A program made the translations under genes and the position numbers. Positions 21,557-22,041 of a stretch of 22,041 nt of DNA are shown here, piece by piece. The first letter of the stretch is position 1; every line of letters begins with the position of its first letter. The DNA lies in contig CAZSGN010000008.1 in assembly GCA_964606415.1 (NCBI GenBank), positions 1-22,041 on the forward strand, in the 5' to 3' direction. The stretch comes from CAZSGN01 sp964606415 (GTDB taxonomy: Bacteria; Bacteroidota; Bacteroidia; Bacteroidales; JBBRXJ01). Below the pieces are notes generated by a model, which searched no databases, was not told the origin of the DNA, and was given only the letters and a program-made list of their open reading frames with translations.

Positions 21557-22041
21557 TTAGTCAATTGAAATAGATTTAATCGCTTCTTTCTTCACCCATC
21601 CTTTATTTCCATTAGCCAATTTGACTTCAACCCATTCATTCACTTGATCTTCCACACTCACTTTTAGCCCTTCATGTATAACAAATAATGCAGTTCCACT
21701 CTCATCAGGAGAGCTCAATACCGTTAAGGAAGGTTCCATGACAATTGCATCAGCATGATCTAACATCTGACCCTTTTGCACAAAAGCAGCCCATACCCCA
21801 ATAGCAGCAAACAAAAACCATAAACAGGCAGTAATTCCTGCCCATTTTCTCAGACGATATCCGGAATAAAAAAGATATATACCTAAAGAACCAAGAAAAA
21901 TAATAAAAAAAACAATTGAAAGAAAACCCCATTGGTTAACATTTAACAAATTAAAAATTTGCATAATCCATCGATTAAGAAAAAACCGGGGAAGCGGAAC
22001 AATTTTAACCACCACCATTTGCCTTGCCAAATTCAGATTAA
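21557..22041 (-). CDS. batE: BatE aerotolerance-operon protein, C-terminal part (partial)
   Basis: The frame is open through the right edge, so the start codon lies outside; the TTG inside the window is not the start. Visible are the end of a TPR region (NLNLARQMVVVKIVPLPRFFLNRW, a typical BatE stretch), two membrane segments (about GFLSIVFFIIFLGSLGIYLF and ITACLWFLFAAIGVWAAF) and a C-terminal bacterial SH3 domain (VMEPSLTVLSSPDESGTALF...WVEVKLANGNKGWVKKEAI). BatE belongs to the Bat operon with MoxR, BatA, BatB, BatC and BatD, an envelope complex linked to aerotolerance in Bacteroides. As the last gene of that operon, the rest would lie to the right of the window. Confidence 0.88.
   Translation of the reverse strand, partial: NLNLARQMVVVKIVPLPRFFLNRWIMQIFNLLNVNQWGFLSIVFFIIFLGSLGIYLFYSGYRLRKWAGITACLWFLFAAIGVWAAFVQKGQMLDHADAIVMEPSLTVLSSPDESGTALFVIHEGLKVSVEDQVNEWVEVKLANGNKGWVKKEAIKSISID

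Noticed and set aside
1..22041. CRISPR array, tRNA, rRNA or prophage
   Set aside because: No regularly spaced repeats, cloverleaf, rRNA-like stretch or phage structural genes were seen.

Overview
The window looks like chromosomal DNA of a free-living member of the Bacteroidota (Bacteroidales/Marinilabiliales-like). It is AT-rich and intergenic spaces are very AT-rich. Shine-Dalgarno sequences are almost absent. Several -7 elements fit the Bacteroidota TAnnTTTG pattern. Typical families are present: a type IX secretion C-terminal signal, a TlpA-like thioredoxin with a beta-sandwich N-domain, a DUF4914-type protein, an SO_0444-type permease with an HMA tail, and BatE. No rRNA, tRNA, CRISPR array or phage genes were seen.

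Layout. 1-800 holds the end of a T9SS cargo gene, a long hairpin, and two tiny lipoproteins that share a Cys-x5-CPAY motif and are too short or overlooked in ordinary gene calls. 824-2896 holds a periplasmic thioredoxin and the redox repressor Rex. 2945-4012 holds a short acetylglutamate-synthase-like acetyltransferase bracketed by two same-orientation copies of a ~238-bp MITE-like element. Each copy has GGYTCT.../...AGAACC ends and its own perfect 8-bp target duplication. 4048-8004 holds radC, dinB and a 620-residue protein with a clear P-loop. 8080-11061 holds dodecin, then a divergent pair of lipid kinase and App1-type phosphatidate phosphatase (opposite reactions) sharing a promoter region with a perfect 8-bp palindrome, then a rhodanese.

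11147-12133 is an unrecognised exported protein. It is followed by a 100-N scaffold gap (12445-12544) whose two flanks are an identical 55-base sequence. This is the signature of two graph-assembly contigs overlapping by one k-mer, so the gap is probably not real missing sequence. 12570-17896, all on the minus strand, reads hybrid histidine kinase, sigma-54 response regulator, then NAD-dependent epimerase/reductase. The kinase and regulator together contain all four phosphorelay sites. 18341-18652 is an AroQ/PchB-type chorismate mutase.

18965-21121 is a probable metal-handling group on the minus strand: a permease with an HMA domain, a DUF302 protein and a small SHOCT membrane protein. The right edge carries the 3' end of batE, running out of the window.

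Strongest candidates for something undescribed are the paired MITE with 8-bp duplications, the twin CPAY micro-lipoproteins, and the P-loop in the uncharacterised 620-residue protein. No single large novel system is evident. All family names come from motif recognition by eye; no database search was run.
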